Assembly: GCF_025698545.1 (NCBI RefSeq)
Contig: NC_068571.1
Location: 39,341,733 to 39,405,732 of the forward strand
Source: Gossypium raimondii
Lineage: Eukaryota > Streptophyta > Magnoliopsida > Malvales > Malvaceae
DNA: 64,000 nt
Direction: 5' to 3'
The position numbers were made by a program, and so were the translations under genes. The notes under the pieces are model-generated. The model saw only the letters and a list, made by a program, of their open reading frames with translations. It was not told the origin of the DNA and did not search any database. Positions 10,245 through 23,217 of this stretch are shown piece after piece (positions within the stretch are counted from its first letter, which is position 1; each line of letters starts with the position of its first letter).

Positions 10245-11714
10245 AATCTGAAACTAATTTCCTACTCGTACTATATCATTTAATTAAATGGAAAAATTCC
10301 TAGAAATTGAATATCCCTAGAAATGAACCTACGCCAATCCTTATTCTGAGTTGATGAATGGGTGAAACCACAATCTAATTTCTTATGCCATTCAACCAAA
10401 GTCCCTCCCTCTAACAACAATTTAATATTTCATTTTTGGGTAAACAGTAACTTCAAAAAGGATTCATATACTATTTACTACCTGATTTTGACTTTCGTTT
10501 TCAATTTGGTATTTAACTTTATTTTTTCTTTTTTCAGTATCCGATTTGATTTTTGAACTTTATATTTTGTCCCAATTAGGTATTACATGTGTCCATTAAT
10601 CACTGGATTGTTTTGTCTGAGCACCAAATTGAATTAAATATTGAAGATTAAGCTAGAAAAATCAATAATGGGTAAAAGCCACCCCATTTAATTTGGTTGT
10701 TTAAATATTTCATCACCCTCTTAAATCTTTCCTTAAAAAAGCAAAAAATTGTGTTGGTTTTTGTTGATTTGTGAAAGACTTTGATGCTTTGGTGATGATA
10801 AGTTCTTTTCTTTCTATTCCTTCTGCTTTTATCATTTGCAATACAAAATGGAAGAAAACAGAAGCAACTGCAACTCAAGATTTTGGGTTGAATAAGTAGA
10901 GCTGGTGTTGGGCTCATTTCAGCAGTGTTGTCCATTAACAATGAATGTTTTTTAAAATGGGTGCTGACCTACATTTTCACTTTATTTTCTGCACCATGAT
11001 GAGTGATGGCTTGTAACAACTGCTGAAATGTGAACATCTGAACTCTCTCACCTTCTCTTTACATTGTCTGTAATGGACAAGTTAAATTAACTCACCAAGT
11101 TTTTTGTGGAATATTTATATTCCTATTAACTTGCCAAGGTTGATGCAGGATATCAATGAGGTTGGAAAAAGAGGCGGGGACGTTGACAAGGAAGGCCAGT
11201 TCACCCTTGTCGGGGTCGAGAGGAGAGTGAAAGAGAGGCTTGAGGGGAGAGGATTATGGCTTGGCTTTTTAGGCTTTGTTGGAAGGAAAGGAGAGAAACC
11301 CCTTTCTATATTGTGCTTTGGGGGTATTTTTAAGAGAGGTGATGATTTTTGGGTGATCACCTTGTATAGAGAGTGCACCCGTTAATAAGGAATGACTTAA
11401 TAGAGGACTTGATCGAGTGGTCAAAAATGGATGGTTCCTTCCATGGGGAACCATTTAGACAGTACAAGGCGAAGGGTTGCTCACGAGTCTCTCTGGTTGG
11501 TTTTCACGTTGCCACGTGTCCCGTTGAAGTAAGGGTACAATAATTCCTAGTAACTTCTCATATTATATTATACTAGTTTTTCCATCTCAGAATTTAACTA
11601 GTTTATAAATAAATTTAAGTTAAATTTTATTAAATAATTATTTTCTTATACAATGTATACTTGTATCCGTATTCCTTCAATGATCCTTAAATCAAAGAAA
11701 AAAGACGCTTAAGC
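10245..11714. other. Intergenic DNA with a GC-richer unassigned island
   Basis: 10245-11100 is AT-rich, with a fragment resembling a dispersed repeat (about 10480-10640). From about 11140 to 11390 the sequence is richer in G and stays open on both strands: an ATG at 11142 on plus starts a frame of about 80 codons (MQDINEVGKRGGDVDKEGQF), and the minus strand is open too. I recognise no family. It may be a fragment of an unknown element or a small gene; the evidence does not separate these. Confidence 0.3.
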
Positions 11715-11719
11715 ATATT

Positions 11720-12938
11720 TGATAAGTGCTAAAAGTAACATGTTTTAACCTCATTCTTAATGCTGTTTGGGTGATTATCCGACGTTAATTGTGGATTTTA
11801 TACTCCTAATCCTTTAGATTCATGTTTTGATGCTTAACAGAGCACTTGAGAGCAAAAGAAGCAAAAATCATAGCGTCAGAGCAAGTTACAGGAGCCACAC
11901 AGGCTGGACTATTCCACATAGCTATGTCAATTTCGTAAAATTAAGCACCGAACAACGGAAAATCACGATTTTTAGGTTTTTCGAGCATTCTAAGACGTAT
12001 ATATGACAAAAATAAGAAGATAGACGGGAGTCGTCATAGAATATTTAAGAAAACAACTTGAAAAATACTATTGAAGCCGACTTTGAAGCAGATTTCCGTC
12101 AAGATTGAAGATTTTCAATTGGTTTCTTAAGAAGCCATCATGAGTTTCTTAGTTTTTTTCGATTATATTGTATTCTTTTTTCGATTATATTGTATTTTGG
12201 ATGTTTTTATTTTCAAGCATGAACTAATTTTCTAAATTCCTAGGGGAGAAGAACCCTATGATGGACTCAGTCGTTTGATTTTGATTTTACGTAATAAATA
12301 CTTAGTTTCTTGTTCTCAATTACGTGTGTTTAATTCTTGGTTTGATATTTTTAGGTTATTGATCCATATTTAATGTGCTTAAATCGGTGGTTGAATAAAA
12401 CCTGTTTAAGAGTACATCTTGTGTAATTGAGTGGAGTTGCATGCAATCCTAGAAATAGGATAACATAAATCTACCAGATTAGAGTCAAATCTAATAGGGG
12501 AATCCGTAACAAGAGTTAATACGATAATAGGGGTTTTAATTAGGAATAAATTTCAATTAATCAAACTAGAATCAGTTGTTCTTATGCTCAAAAGAGATAT
12601 TAGTATAATTTAGAGATTTTTACGGATCAAGATACTAACTAAAGAAATTGCGTAATTTAAATTGATAGTGACAAATAAAATCTAGGTGAACTCTTTCCTG
12701 TTTATTGTTTTGCTTATTGGTTGTTAATCGATTACTTTCATGATTTGTTTTTATTGTGTTCGCTAGTTAATTAATTTAGTTAATTTTAGTTTTAATCAAT
12801 CACTAAAATTATTCGGTTAAATAATAGAAAGATAGTACTTCATAGTACTTTTAGTCTTTGTGGAACAATGTCTTTACTTACCGTAGCTATAGGTACACTT
12901 GCCTTAGTCAAATTTTTAGTTAGTTTTGCGACACATCA
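11720..12938. repeat. Solo LTR, probably gypsy, family unknown
   Basis: The segment starts TGATAAGTGC and ends CGACACATCA, so the outermost bases TGAT...ATCA are inverted. It is flanked by ATATT at 11715-11719 and ATATT at 12939-12943, a perfect 5-bp target duplication. Its length is 1219 bp, and nothing like gag or pol is present. The TGAT...ATCA ends resemble those of the CRM-like element, but the body is unrelated. Orientation is not certain; the text near 12890 (GGTACACTTGCC) suggests the plus strand. Confidence 0.8.
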
Positions 12939-12943
12939 ATATT

Positions 12944-13563
12944 TGAATCAATATCCTCGTTGTTTCAATAATAACAATGATGCCAATAAAGCTAAAGCTC
13001 AATCAACATTAAATAATTATCATTAAACTTAAAATTTTATGTAAAACATGAAATAAAACAAAATATGATAAACTACATTGTAAAGGAATGGTTGTCCAAG
13101 TTCTCCATCTAGTTTTTTTTTAAAAAATAATTATAGAAATTATTAAGAACTAACTCATTAAATTGATTAACTAAAAATATCAATTTGGTTAAGAAGATAA
13201 AAATGTGTGGTTAGGTGAAAATATATTAAGAGGGGTGAATTTAGAATATTGTGTGGATATTTTACTGTACACAAACATAGTTGTGTGGTCGGTATGAATC
13301 CCACCGCGTCATCTAAAAATGTCTATTACGCGTCATTATTTTAGTGGTCGGATGAGAATTAGGTAATAGGCAATAGACGGAGGATACATTTTCCGGGGGC
13401 GAGCGAGTTCGATAGTTTTAGGCCTTTCTTTCGCTGTCTATTAGAAATAGAAAACTTGCACGCAAGTGTTTTTCCTCCTTCTTTTTCTTTCTTTAAAGAG
13501 AATCAAAAGGAAATAAAATAATTTTGTATGTAGAGAAAAAAGATCAGCATAGATAATTAAAAA
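12944..13563. other. Upstream region of the PTC52-like gene
   Basis: AT-rich sequence without coding potential. The last 200 bp lead into the start codon and should hold the promoter and 5' UTR. I could not assign a TATA box with confidence. Confidence 0.4.
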
Positions 13564-16500
13564 ATGGCGGTGTTTCTAGCTACCTCTGTTTCTACTACTC
13601 GTATAGCCTCTTCTTTTATTGCGTCCTCACAAACAAGCAAACCCCAGGCTTTTATATCTCCAACCAAGAACAACCTCGCTCCAAGAAGAATCACAAGGCT
13701 TAAACCTCCCCACGTGGCAGCTCCATCATCAGCTGTAGCACCCTCACCGGATCAGAAACAAGACGAAGAGTATAGAGTTAGCGATGAGTTTAGTGAAGAG
13801 AGTTCAGATGCTAAGTTCTCGTGGAAAGATCATTGGTACCCGGTTTCTTTGGTTGAAGATTTGGACCCAACTTTACCAACCCCATTTCAGCTTCTGGGTC
13901 GTGATTTAGTGCTTTGGTTTGATAAATCAAAGAATCAATGGGTTGCTTTTGATGATAAGTGTCCCCATAGGCTTGCTCCTTTATCTGTATGTGCCTTCTT
14001 TCTCTCTATTCTTAAACCCTGTAAGCTCTAGTGAATATATTTTGCAGCATTTACACTTTTTTGTTTGCCCTATTGAACCTTCATTAAACATGTCACTCTG
14101 TTCAGTGCATAATCTAAAGTTCAAATTTCCTTGGTTGCCCCTTAAATTTGGCTATTTGTATCTGCTACCAAATGAAAAAAAAATTGGGTTACTGAGTTCT
14201 GGGTTTTGATTGGTATCTTTGCAACTTTGTAGGAAGGGCGACTAGATGAAAATGGGCACTTGCAATGTTCATATCATGGATGGTCTTTTGATGGATGTGG
14301 ATCATGCACTAGGATTCCTCAGGCTGCATCTCAAGGTCCTGAAGCTCGTGCTGTTCAGTCTCCAAGAGCCTGTGCTACTGTGTTTCCTACAATGGTGTCT
14401 CAAGGTTTGCTTTTCGTTTGGCCGGACGAGAACGGGCAGGAAAGAGCTAGTGCCACCAAGCCCCCAATGTAATTCACTGCATCTAATTTTAGTATATGTT
14501 TGTTGTTCAAACTACTAGGTTAAGTACTAAACCAGATGATATAGTATAATATATCTTGACGAAACATCATTGCTATGGTTTTTAGGTTACCTGATGACTT
14601 TAAAAAACCCGAGTTTGCAACCGTTAATATTCAGCGTGATCTGTTCTATGGTTATGATACCCTCATGGAGAATGTCTCTGATCCTTCCCATATTGATTTT
14701 GCTCATCACAAGGTACTTTTACAAGCTTTATTAGATTTAGTTTACATACATGGTTTAGATGATATCCAAAGATCCATCATGGTATACTGATCGCTTGAAG
14801 AATCCATTACTTTTCAAGTCAAGCAACTTTTAAGATGAACCTTCCTTATAAATTTTAAGTTTTTAATAGGGCTTTAACAATGCTGTTTCAGTCCCTACTC
14901 TTAGTTTTCGAAATAAATACAAGCATCAAAATATAATTCATTTTATTGCTGATAAATCTTGTGCTTTGTCAACATAGGTTACAGGGAGGAGAGACCGAGC
15001 TAAACCTCTTCCGTTTAAGGTGGATTCTAGTGGTCCTTGGGGCTTTGGTGGATCAAATGATGATAATCCCAAGATCAGTTCTAAGTTTATAGCGCCATGT
15101 TATTATATAAATAAGTAAGTCTGTCATCCTTGTTTAAGATTTAAAATTTCAGTGCATCTTAAACTACTTTTACAAATGGACCAACATGCCTTAATCCCAT
15201 ACTATATTTGTAGTCTGCTACAAGAACCAATACATGGAAACATTTAAGTCGGTTACATGAATCCTCATCCTCCAATCATCCCTATCCACCACCATCCTCT
15301 CTTATCACTCCAAATAGTTTCATATCATTATTTTTCTCCTTCAAGAATATCCTTTTCGGTCTCCCTTTCAACTTGTTACATACATAAAGAGGCAAATGCT
15401 GCTTAGATCAGTTAATAAATTGTTGTCTTTTGTATTAATGTCTTTCAAAATTTTATGGATCTTCCAAATTTATGGTACTTGTACTATGATGCTCTGCAGA
15501 ATAGAGATAGACACGAAACTTCCTATAGTTGGTGAGCAGAAATGGAAGATATGGATATGTTCGTTCAATGTACCAATGGCTCCAGGGAAGACTCGATCAA
15601 TCGTTTGTAGTGCTCGAAACTTCTTCCAGTTTACAGTGCCTGGGTCTGCCTGGTGGCAGGTGAGTACTATTTCATTGTGCTTCTAATGCATATTTTCGTG
15701 TCTGATATTGCTGTAAAATGAGGATCTTTAATCAAATATCTCTCTTTTATGATGTTGCAAATAGCCCTAGCCTTTCTTGTTTTCTATATGCGTTCTGTTA
15801 GAACTTCTTGTAAGGTTTATTCATCACGAACTATTTTATTTTTCCACGTATTCTGTGATATGCTTGCTTTAATTAGCATCCATGTTCCTAATCAAAGTTT
15901 CATGTTAAGGAAAAGCCTCGATTTTGGTACCCAAGTTTTGCTTCATTTCTGTATAAATTCTTTAAGTTAAATCATTCCCTGCTTCTCATGGCAGGTGGTT
16001 CCTAGATGGTTCGAGCATTGGACTTCGAACAAGGTCTATGATGGAGACATGATTGTTCTTCAAGGACAAGAAAAGATCTTTCTTTCAAAGTCAATGGAGA
16101 GTTCTGAGGACATAAACAAGCAGTACACAAAGCTCACATTCACACCTACACAAGCTGATCGCTTCGTCTTGGCATTTCGAAATTGGCTAAGACGTCACGG
16201 CAATGGTCAACCCGAATGGCTCACCTCGGTCGGCCAACAACCTCTCCCATCCACAGTATTATCAAAACGCCAGGTACGCTAAACTTAAAATTTACTAATA
16301 TCCCCTGCCCCCTTAACAGCTTCTTTTCAAACATGTTCATGAACTTTTAATCATCACCTGCAGATGTTAGATAGATTCGAGCAGCATACGCTCAAATGTT
16401 CATCATGCAAACAAGCATACAAATCATTTCAAACATGGCAAAAGATTCTAATGGGTGCAACGGTTGCGTTTTGCGCAACAGCCAGCATTCCATCCGACAT

Positions 16501-16618
16501 CCAATTCCGGGTAGTTTTAGCACTACTTGGAGTGGTTTCTGCTGGTTTGGCATATACATTGCATGAACTGGAAAAGAACTTCGTTTTTGTTGATTATGTA
16601 CACGCTGAAATCGATTAG
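13564..16618 (+). CDS. PTC52: Chloroplast Rieske monooxygenase, PTC52 / ACD1-like, seven exons
   Basis: Exons are 13564-13986, 14233-14468, 14586-14712, 14978-15114, 15500-15659, 15995-16273 and 16364-16618; all introns are GT-AG and the phases join to a 538-residue protein. Residues 1-60 are rich in Ser, Thr and Ala with few acidic residues, as in a chloroplast transit peptide. The Rieske [2Fe-2S] centre is C133-x-H135 and C153-xx-H156 (CPHRLAPLS across the first intron, then CSYHGWSF). The mononuclear iron site is D252/H255/H260 in NVSDPSHIDFAHHK. Near the C-terminus C466-SS-C469 is the CxxC of the PAO/TIC55/PTC52 group, followed by two membrane segments (about 482-496 and 503-520). PTC52 is described as an inner-envelope protein linked to protochlorophyllide handling. 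Close relatives are PAO and TIC55; the overall match is best to PTC52. No break was seen. Confidence 0.93.
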
Positions 16619-17286
16619 AACAAGTTTTGACTTTAACCATACTTGTCCAAGTAGTTAGAAGTTTACAGTGTACATATATAAATGTAATACAATTTATTTT
16701 TTATTTTTTTTAAAGTGTTTGATTTAAACTAAATATCATTTTGTATAAACCAAAATCTGCTGTCTTTTTCAATTAGCAAATGCCAGCAATTTATTTTTCA
16801 GTTTATAGTTAAAACAAAAATGGGATTACATCATATAGCTTGGAAAACAATGTTGGATTTTAATGGGGCATTTATTTTCTGTCATATCTCGTAACTCATC
16901 CAATGTCATATTTGAACAAAATCTACGTTGATGGAAAGACCTGGAATGGCGATTATGATTAGTGAAATTACATAAAAATCGATTTTTAATAAAGTTGTAT
17001 GTATAAATGTTTAAATAAATAACAAATAATAACAGTCTGCCTCTATGGCACGCTTTTTCTTTGAAATTTAGTCTGCTCAGATACCAGGATTTGAGTAGGA
17101 ATCAGGTCGCAAATAAGCTTTGTCTTTGGTTTTCACGTATTCAATTGATAAAAAGTTAGTCAAATCTTGATCAAGTGAACTTAATTTTTTCGATCATCTT
17201 TTTTGTTGTTTCTGTTTTGTTTCTTCTTTAAATCGCCTTCAAAATCCAGGAAATTAGGGTTTGTACTGAACATCAAAACTGAATTA
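16619..17286. other. 3' flank of PTC52 and 5' region of a LINE
   Basis: AT-rich and without genes. The first 150 bp should hold the PTC52 3' UTR. The LINE 5' end cannot be fixed; its first recognisable codons are at 17287. Confidence 0.4.
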
Positions 17287-18082
17287 ATGGAGAACGGTAT
17301 GGCGGGGCTATGTCTTAACGATGAGGAAGAGGGCTGGAGGGTGGAAGGGGAATCAAAAAGAAGACAAATTAAATTAAGAGTTTTTGCTTGGTGGGGTGCT
17401 TTCTAACAGCAAGCAAAGTTAATTTTCTAGCCATGAAAAATGCATTGGCTAATTTAGGGCATCTAATCGGCGGAGTGGTGATCTCAGATCTAGGAGAGAA
17501 GCGATTCCTGCTTATATCCTTTCATGAGGTCGATATCAACAGAGTCATGAATGGAGCACCATAGACCTTTAACAACCACCTACTAGTTTTCCATAGATTA
17601 ATGGCAGACGAGAATCCAATGAAAGTACCTTTGATTTATTCATTCTTTTGGGTTCAAATTCATGATATACCAACAAGAATGATTTCTGAAGAACTTGCAA
17701 AATAGTTTGGAGTATTCCTTGGTACTTTTGTCGAATATGATGCAAAACAAATCAACAAGGGATTTCGTGGGTATATGAGAATACGGGTTCAATTGGATGT
17801 GAGAGTCTCTTTAAAAAGAAAGAAGTTAATAATTTCGTTGGGAAAACAATCCTATGCACGATTTCAATATGAGAAATTAGCTCTGTTCTGTTTTCTTTGT
17901 GAAAAACTCGGGCATGGAGATAATTTTTGCCCTATCAGAATAACAACAGATTGTCAAGAGATGGAGTTGGGATGGGATCTATTGTTGAGGGCACTAGGGA
18001 GGAGGGTTGTTACCACCATTAGTGTTTGGTTGATGGAAGAAGATGGGGGTTTTATTAGAGGAAGAGAAAGGGGGAAAGCATA
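17287..18082 (+). pseudogene. LINE ORF1: DUF4283-like domain with CCHC zinc knuckle
   Basis: The frame starts MENGMAGLCLNDEEEGWRVE, the acidic lead typical of plant LINE ORF1. After a break it continues with NLGHLIGGVVISDLGEKRFL, then FWVQIHDIPTRMISEELAK and FVEYDAKQINKGFRGYMRI, which is the DUF4283/DUF4219-like block common to these proteins. The knuckle CFLCEKLGHGDNFC (near 17890-17932) has the C-x2-C-x4-H-x4-C spacing. The protein would bind the LINE RNA. Stops near 17402, 17563 and 17703 show it is dead. Confidence 0.8.
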
Positions 18083-21000
18083 AATGGGGGAAGCAAAGGG
18101 TGGGGTTCAGAGATAGAAGCAATTTCAGAGAGGACAATACATAAATTCAGTATTGGGATTCAATTTGAAAGGAAAGCTGAATGAAGGATGGGGAGCTGGG
18201 ATGAGAATAAGGAAGGATCTACAGGAAGACAAAGGATGGAAGGGGAAGAAGATATGCCAATAGAACGAAGTGATGGGGAAGAAAAGACCAAGGGTTTATC
18301 AAGAGAAGATTGGTAATTCAGAATCTCTAGAAAGCATGATGAAGTATGAATGTGCAAGTCACCAATCAAAACTGGTAGCCCTTTGTGCAGGCTAACCGAC
18401 AGTAATGAAAATCCTAAGTTGGAATGTCCGAGGGTTAGGGAGTCTTTAGGCCCGGAGAAGGCTTCAGCATGTGTTGAAAGCTAATAAACCCTAAGTAGTC
18501 TTCATTATGGAGACAAAACTGAACAACAAAATGATGGAAAGTGTTAGAAGACAGTGTGGTTTTCAAAACAACATTGGAGTGTCAGTAGAAGGTACAAAAG
18601 GAGGGATCAGTACGGGTTGGAAGGAAGGGGTGAATGTAACATTACGAAAATTTTCGAATAATCATATTGATGTGGAAATAGATGAAGATTCTAGTATCAA
18701 AAGATGGAGGTTCACTGGATTCTATAGATCACCGGAAGTTGACCAAAAAGAGGAGAGTTGGAACTTATTAAAATCACTAGGTCAAGATCATAGCTTGGCA
18801 TGGTTAGTGGGGAGATTTCAATGAGGTATTATACTTATTCGAGAAAATTGGGGGGGCGGGGCTAAGGGAGGAAGGCGTACGCAGGCTTTTAGAGAAATAT
18901 CAAATTAAGATTCATAGGGGTGTGGTTCACATGAGAAAGAGGGAATTTTGCGGAGAACAATATTAGAAAGCGTATTAATAGATATATAACAAATGTGGAA
19001 TGGTGGACGATGTGGCTTAATTACAAAGTTTGGACATTCTTTCTCAAATCATTGTCCCTTACTAATAGAGACAAAGTTGGACGATCTGGTGTCCAGAGCC
19101 CAAAACTTTAGATTTAAGCAATGATGGTTGTTGGAAAACACGTGTGAAGAAGAGATTAGGCGTATTTGGAGATAAAGCAAAGGGGATGTTCCTCAAAGAT
19201 TGACCGATCTTGGAAAAGGATTGCTACAATGGGCTAAATGTTTGAAGAATAATAAGGTAGGAAGAAGGAAAAGCTTGGAGAAAAGAATGTATGATATTAT
19301 GGATGAGGAGCGATCTGATGAAGTGATAGGTGAGCTATTGGGATTGAAGGTGGAATTAAACTTGGAAATTGATAAAGAAGAACTTTATTGGGAACAAAAA
19401 TCAAAAGCTAATTGGTTGAAGATGGGAGATCGTAACACGACCTTTTTCCATAGATATGCCTTTCATAGAAGAAAGAGAAATCAAATAAAAGAACTAAAAA
19501 AAAATGGCTCACTCACATTGGAAAAAGATGAGATGATGAATATTGCAGAAAATTATTTTTCAGAACTATTCATCACAGGAGGAGGAGAGATATTGGAAGG
19601 GGTGTGAGATGGAGTAAATAAATATATCACGAAAGATATGAATCGAGAACTGATAGAAGAGTACAAGATCGAAGAAATTATAAACGCCCTCAAAGACATG
19701 GCGCTCTTGAAAACGACGAGAGAAGACGATTTTCCTACAATTTTCTTCCATAAATTCTGGCATATATTAGGGAAAGAAGTGGGGGAGTATGGTCTCAGCA
19801 TTTTAAACGGAGGTAACTTGTTGGAAACTATAAACTTAACCTTGATAGTCTTAATTCTGAAAAAGTTGTGTCCAACCAGTTTAAAAGATTTTAGGCCCAT
19901 AAGATTATATTTGGTTCTTTATAAAATTAGATCAAAATTAGTAGCTAATAGATTTAGTCAAATCTTAAATAGTTGCATTGATGAAGCTCAAAGTGCTTTT
20001 ATCCCAGAAAGAATGATTACTGATAATGTTTTATTGGCCTATGAAATCCTACATACACTAAAACAAAAAAAGATTAGGAATGAATGGATCTTTTGCACTT
20101 AAATTGGATCTGAGCAAGACGTACGATAAAGTTGAATGGGGGTTTCTAAAAGAGATGATGATAAGATTAGGCTTTCCGAGTTATGAAATGTATCTCCTCC
20201 GTCTTTTATTCAGTTTGCATTAATGGAAAAGTGGGGGAAAGATTCAAGCCAATAAGGGGGCCTCAAATAAGGCGACCCGCTGAGCCTATATTTATTTCTT
20301 ATTTGCGGAGAGCGTCTCTCTACCTTGATGAGGATGGCGAAGAATGAAAAAGAATAAGAGGTGTAAAGGCAAGTGATAACTCATTTATTATTTGTTGATA
20401 ACTGCATACTTTTTGGAGAAGCAACAGAAAGGAAACGAGCTAATAAATATTCTAATTAAGTATGAAAAGAAATCTAGACAGAGCATCAACTTGGATAAAT
20501 CGACAGTGTTCTTTAGCTCAAACTGTTTGACACAAGCAAAGGATTTGGTGACCTAAGTTTTACGTGTAAGAAGGGTAACGAATGTCGAAAGATATTTGGG
20601 ATGCCAAGTATTGTGGGGAGGCAGAAACGAAAGACGTTTCAAAAATAATCGTTGAACGAGTGAAGAATTGGTGCATTAAAACATTATCCCAAGGCGGTGA
20701 GGAAGTCTTTATTAAAAGTATTCTCCAATCTATACCAACTTACGCGATGTCATTTTTTTATTGCCGAATTCATTATGTCAAGAAATGGAGCAAGTAATTA
20801 GCCGATTTTGGTGGCAAAAACAGAAAGGAAAAGAAAAGGGTATTCACTGGTGTAGTTAGGATAAGCTTTGCAAACATAAAGACAAAGGTTGAATGGGGTT
20901 TAGGAATCTTGCCAAATTGAATATAGCCCTTCTTGTAAAACAATGTTGGAGATTAATGGAGTACGCAAATTCGTTATTAACAAGAACTTTAAAAGCTAAA

Positions 21001-22208
21001 TATTTTCCCAACAATGAATTTTTGCAGGCAGAATTAGTAAATTACCTTTCATATACCTAGAGGAGCATAGGACAAAAAAGAAACTACTAGGGGAGGGGAT
21101 GGCTTGGAGGGTGGGTAGGGGAGACCACATATCAACCTGGCAAGATGCTTGGGGAATATAGAATTAAAGAATCATTTAGGAACCATAGAGTTAGGAACCA
21201 ACTTATTTGGAAGCGAGGAGGCTGCTGCAATACTTAGAATTCCTTCGGCACAACACCAACAAGACGACTCTAGAATTTGGAGTGGTGAACCATTAGGAGA
21301 ATATACAGTGAGGAGCGATTACAGATGGTTAACAAAAGAGGAACCTAACCTAGATAGTGTTATAAATAATGATACAAACATTGGTAAATTTTTCTATAAA
21401 AAAATATAGCAAACAAACTTGCCAGGAAAATTAAAGATTACAAACTGGCGGATGTACAATGGATACATTCCAACTATGGGCAGTCTACACCATAAGCGGA
21501 TTTGCAATACAGCTATATGCCCTTGCTGCATAACAGATACATTATCGACGGAACATGCCTTCAGGGATTGTGCTGCAGTACAAAAACATATGGAAAGAGT
21601 TAGGGATCCAAATTACACAAAGGGACGAAGAAGTTAGATATTAACAGTGGATAAGAGAGTTACTTACCAATACAAGAATATAGAATAAGACTATTTTTTG
21701 TAGCATTTGGGCAATTTGGTCAAGGAGAAACAAGATCCTGCACGAGAAAAAAGTCTAATCAGTGGAGGACACAGTTTTTCTTATTTACAAATATATGAGG
21801 GAATGGGAAGAGGTACACCACAAATTATTGGGTCAAAGGATAGTAGAAGAACAGTGGAGACCACTTGAACCAACCAGATGAAATCAAAATAAATTTTGAT
21901 GGGGCCTTTGACAAACAAATATTTAAATCTGGAATAGGCATTGTATGTAGGGACTCAGAAGGAAAGATACATTACTGTAGATTGGAAGTCAATAATCGAA
22001 TCCCTACGACGTTTAAAGCAAAGGCTTTGGCCTGCCTACAAGCGGTAAGAATGGGCTTGGATCTGAGTTACCAAAGGCTGGTCGTGGAAGGAGACGCCCT
22101 TATCATCATTAAAAAAATACAGAGAAATGAAAATGATAGATCAATGTTAAGCCCATACATTATCGATATCAAAACTCTTAGCAAAAATTTCTAACAAATG
22201 TAGATTTA

Positions 22209-23013
22209 GGCTGTGTTCTTTATTACTTTTCAGATGAGCTTTTGCATGTAAAAGTACTTTTCCCTGAAAGGCAATAAAGAACAGACATCATTTCAGAAAA
22301 AATTTTAACTTAAAAAAAAGTACTTTTTGGCGGATGGAGAAGTTAACATTTTTAACTTCTCCATCTGCCAAAAGTGCTTTTGACTTCTATTTACATTTTT
22401 AACCTTTGTCTTCTCCCAAAATTTGTAGTATTTATATTTGATATATAAATATTATCCCTTTTTAAAACTTTAATCTAAATATATGTAATATTTTAATTTG
22501 TTAGGTTTATATTTTCTATGTTATGTTAATATCTAATCTGAGTTATATATTCAAATACATTTTAAAATAAAATAATACAAATGTGTTAAAAGCATTAATT
22601 AAAAATAAAAATAATTTTAAAATATTACAATTGTGTTAATATCTAATTACAAATATTTAATTATTATATTTAAATATTTAAATATAGTTTATATATTCTA
22701 ATTAAATTTAATACATAATTAATATTAATTACTTAGAAATATTTAAAATTAATATTATATATTAAAATATTAACAAAAAGTTGTGATAAATTATTTTTTA
22801 TAATTTTACTAAAATATCATAATATTAACTAATTTGAACATTATTTAAATACATATTTGTTACTTTATAATATCATGTCTAAAATGGACATTTTATTTCT
22901 CAAAAGCACTTTTTGACAGCAATACCAAACACTCAAATTTTTCAAGAGCACCTCTCAAAAGTACTTTTCCACAATACTTTTAAAAAACACTTTTTAAAAG
23001 CAATGAAGAAAAA
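22209..23013. mobile_element. MITE-like insertion inside the LINE RNase H region
   Basis: About 800 bp of AT-rich DNA separates the two halves of the RNase H domain. The left end CTGTGTTCTTTATTACTTTT and the reverse complement of the right end CCCTTTTTCTTCATTGCTTT form an imperfect terminal inverted repeat. The motif AAAAGTACTTTT or close variants recur near both ends. No protein is encoded. The exact ends and the target duplication remain unclear. Confidence 0.6.
22315..22383. repeat. Long near-perfect hairpin
   Basis: The arms 22315-22346 and 22352-22383 (AAGTACTTTTTGGCGGATGG... against ...CCATCTGCCAAAAGTGCTTT) are complementary with few mismatches and a 5-nt loop. It lies in the left part of the MITE-like insertion and could fold in RNA or in single-stranded DNA. 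Confidence 0.75.
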
Positions 23014-23217
23014 GGGAACAAAACGGCTCATGCAACAGCGCAAGAAGCTTTAAAGCTTAATAGAAGTACCTACATGGAAGGACAATCACTTAGAACAGTG
23101 ATAACGCCGGCAGTAAAAGATGCTAGAGATCTGGAACTATCATAGGGAAGAAAGAAAAAGTCGAGAATCTTGCCAACTGGAGGATTAGATGCATTAAAAA
23201 GATAACAGTCGGTGCTT

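Larger units (their letters stand above)
18405..23210 (+). pseudogene. LINE ORF2: endonuclease, reverse transcriptase, RNase H, broken
   Basis: ORF2 opens at 18405 with MKILSWNVRGLG, the start of the AP-type endonuclease, and METKLNN follows after a stop. The reverse transcriptase is visible as LKDFRPIRLYLVLYKI (19878-19926), DEAQSAFIPERMITDNVLL and LKLDLSKTYDKVEW (about 20100-20140). The catalytic block at about 20388 reads LLFVDNCILFGEA where FADD is expected, so the paired aspartates are damaged. A zinc-finger region follows (about 21530), then an RNase H with INFDGAF (near 21892), AKALACLQAV where AEALA is usual, and VEGDALI. Its last part, NKTAHATAQEALKL, lies at 23015-23060 beyond the inserted element. 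Frame changes occur throughout. Confidence 0.8.
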
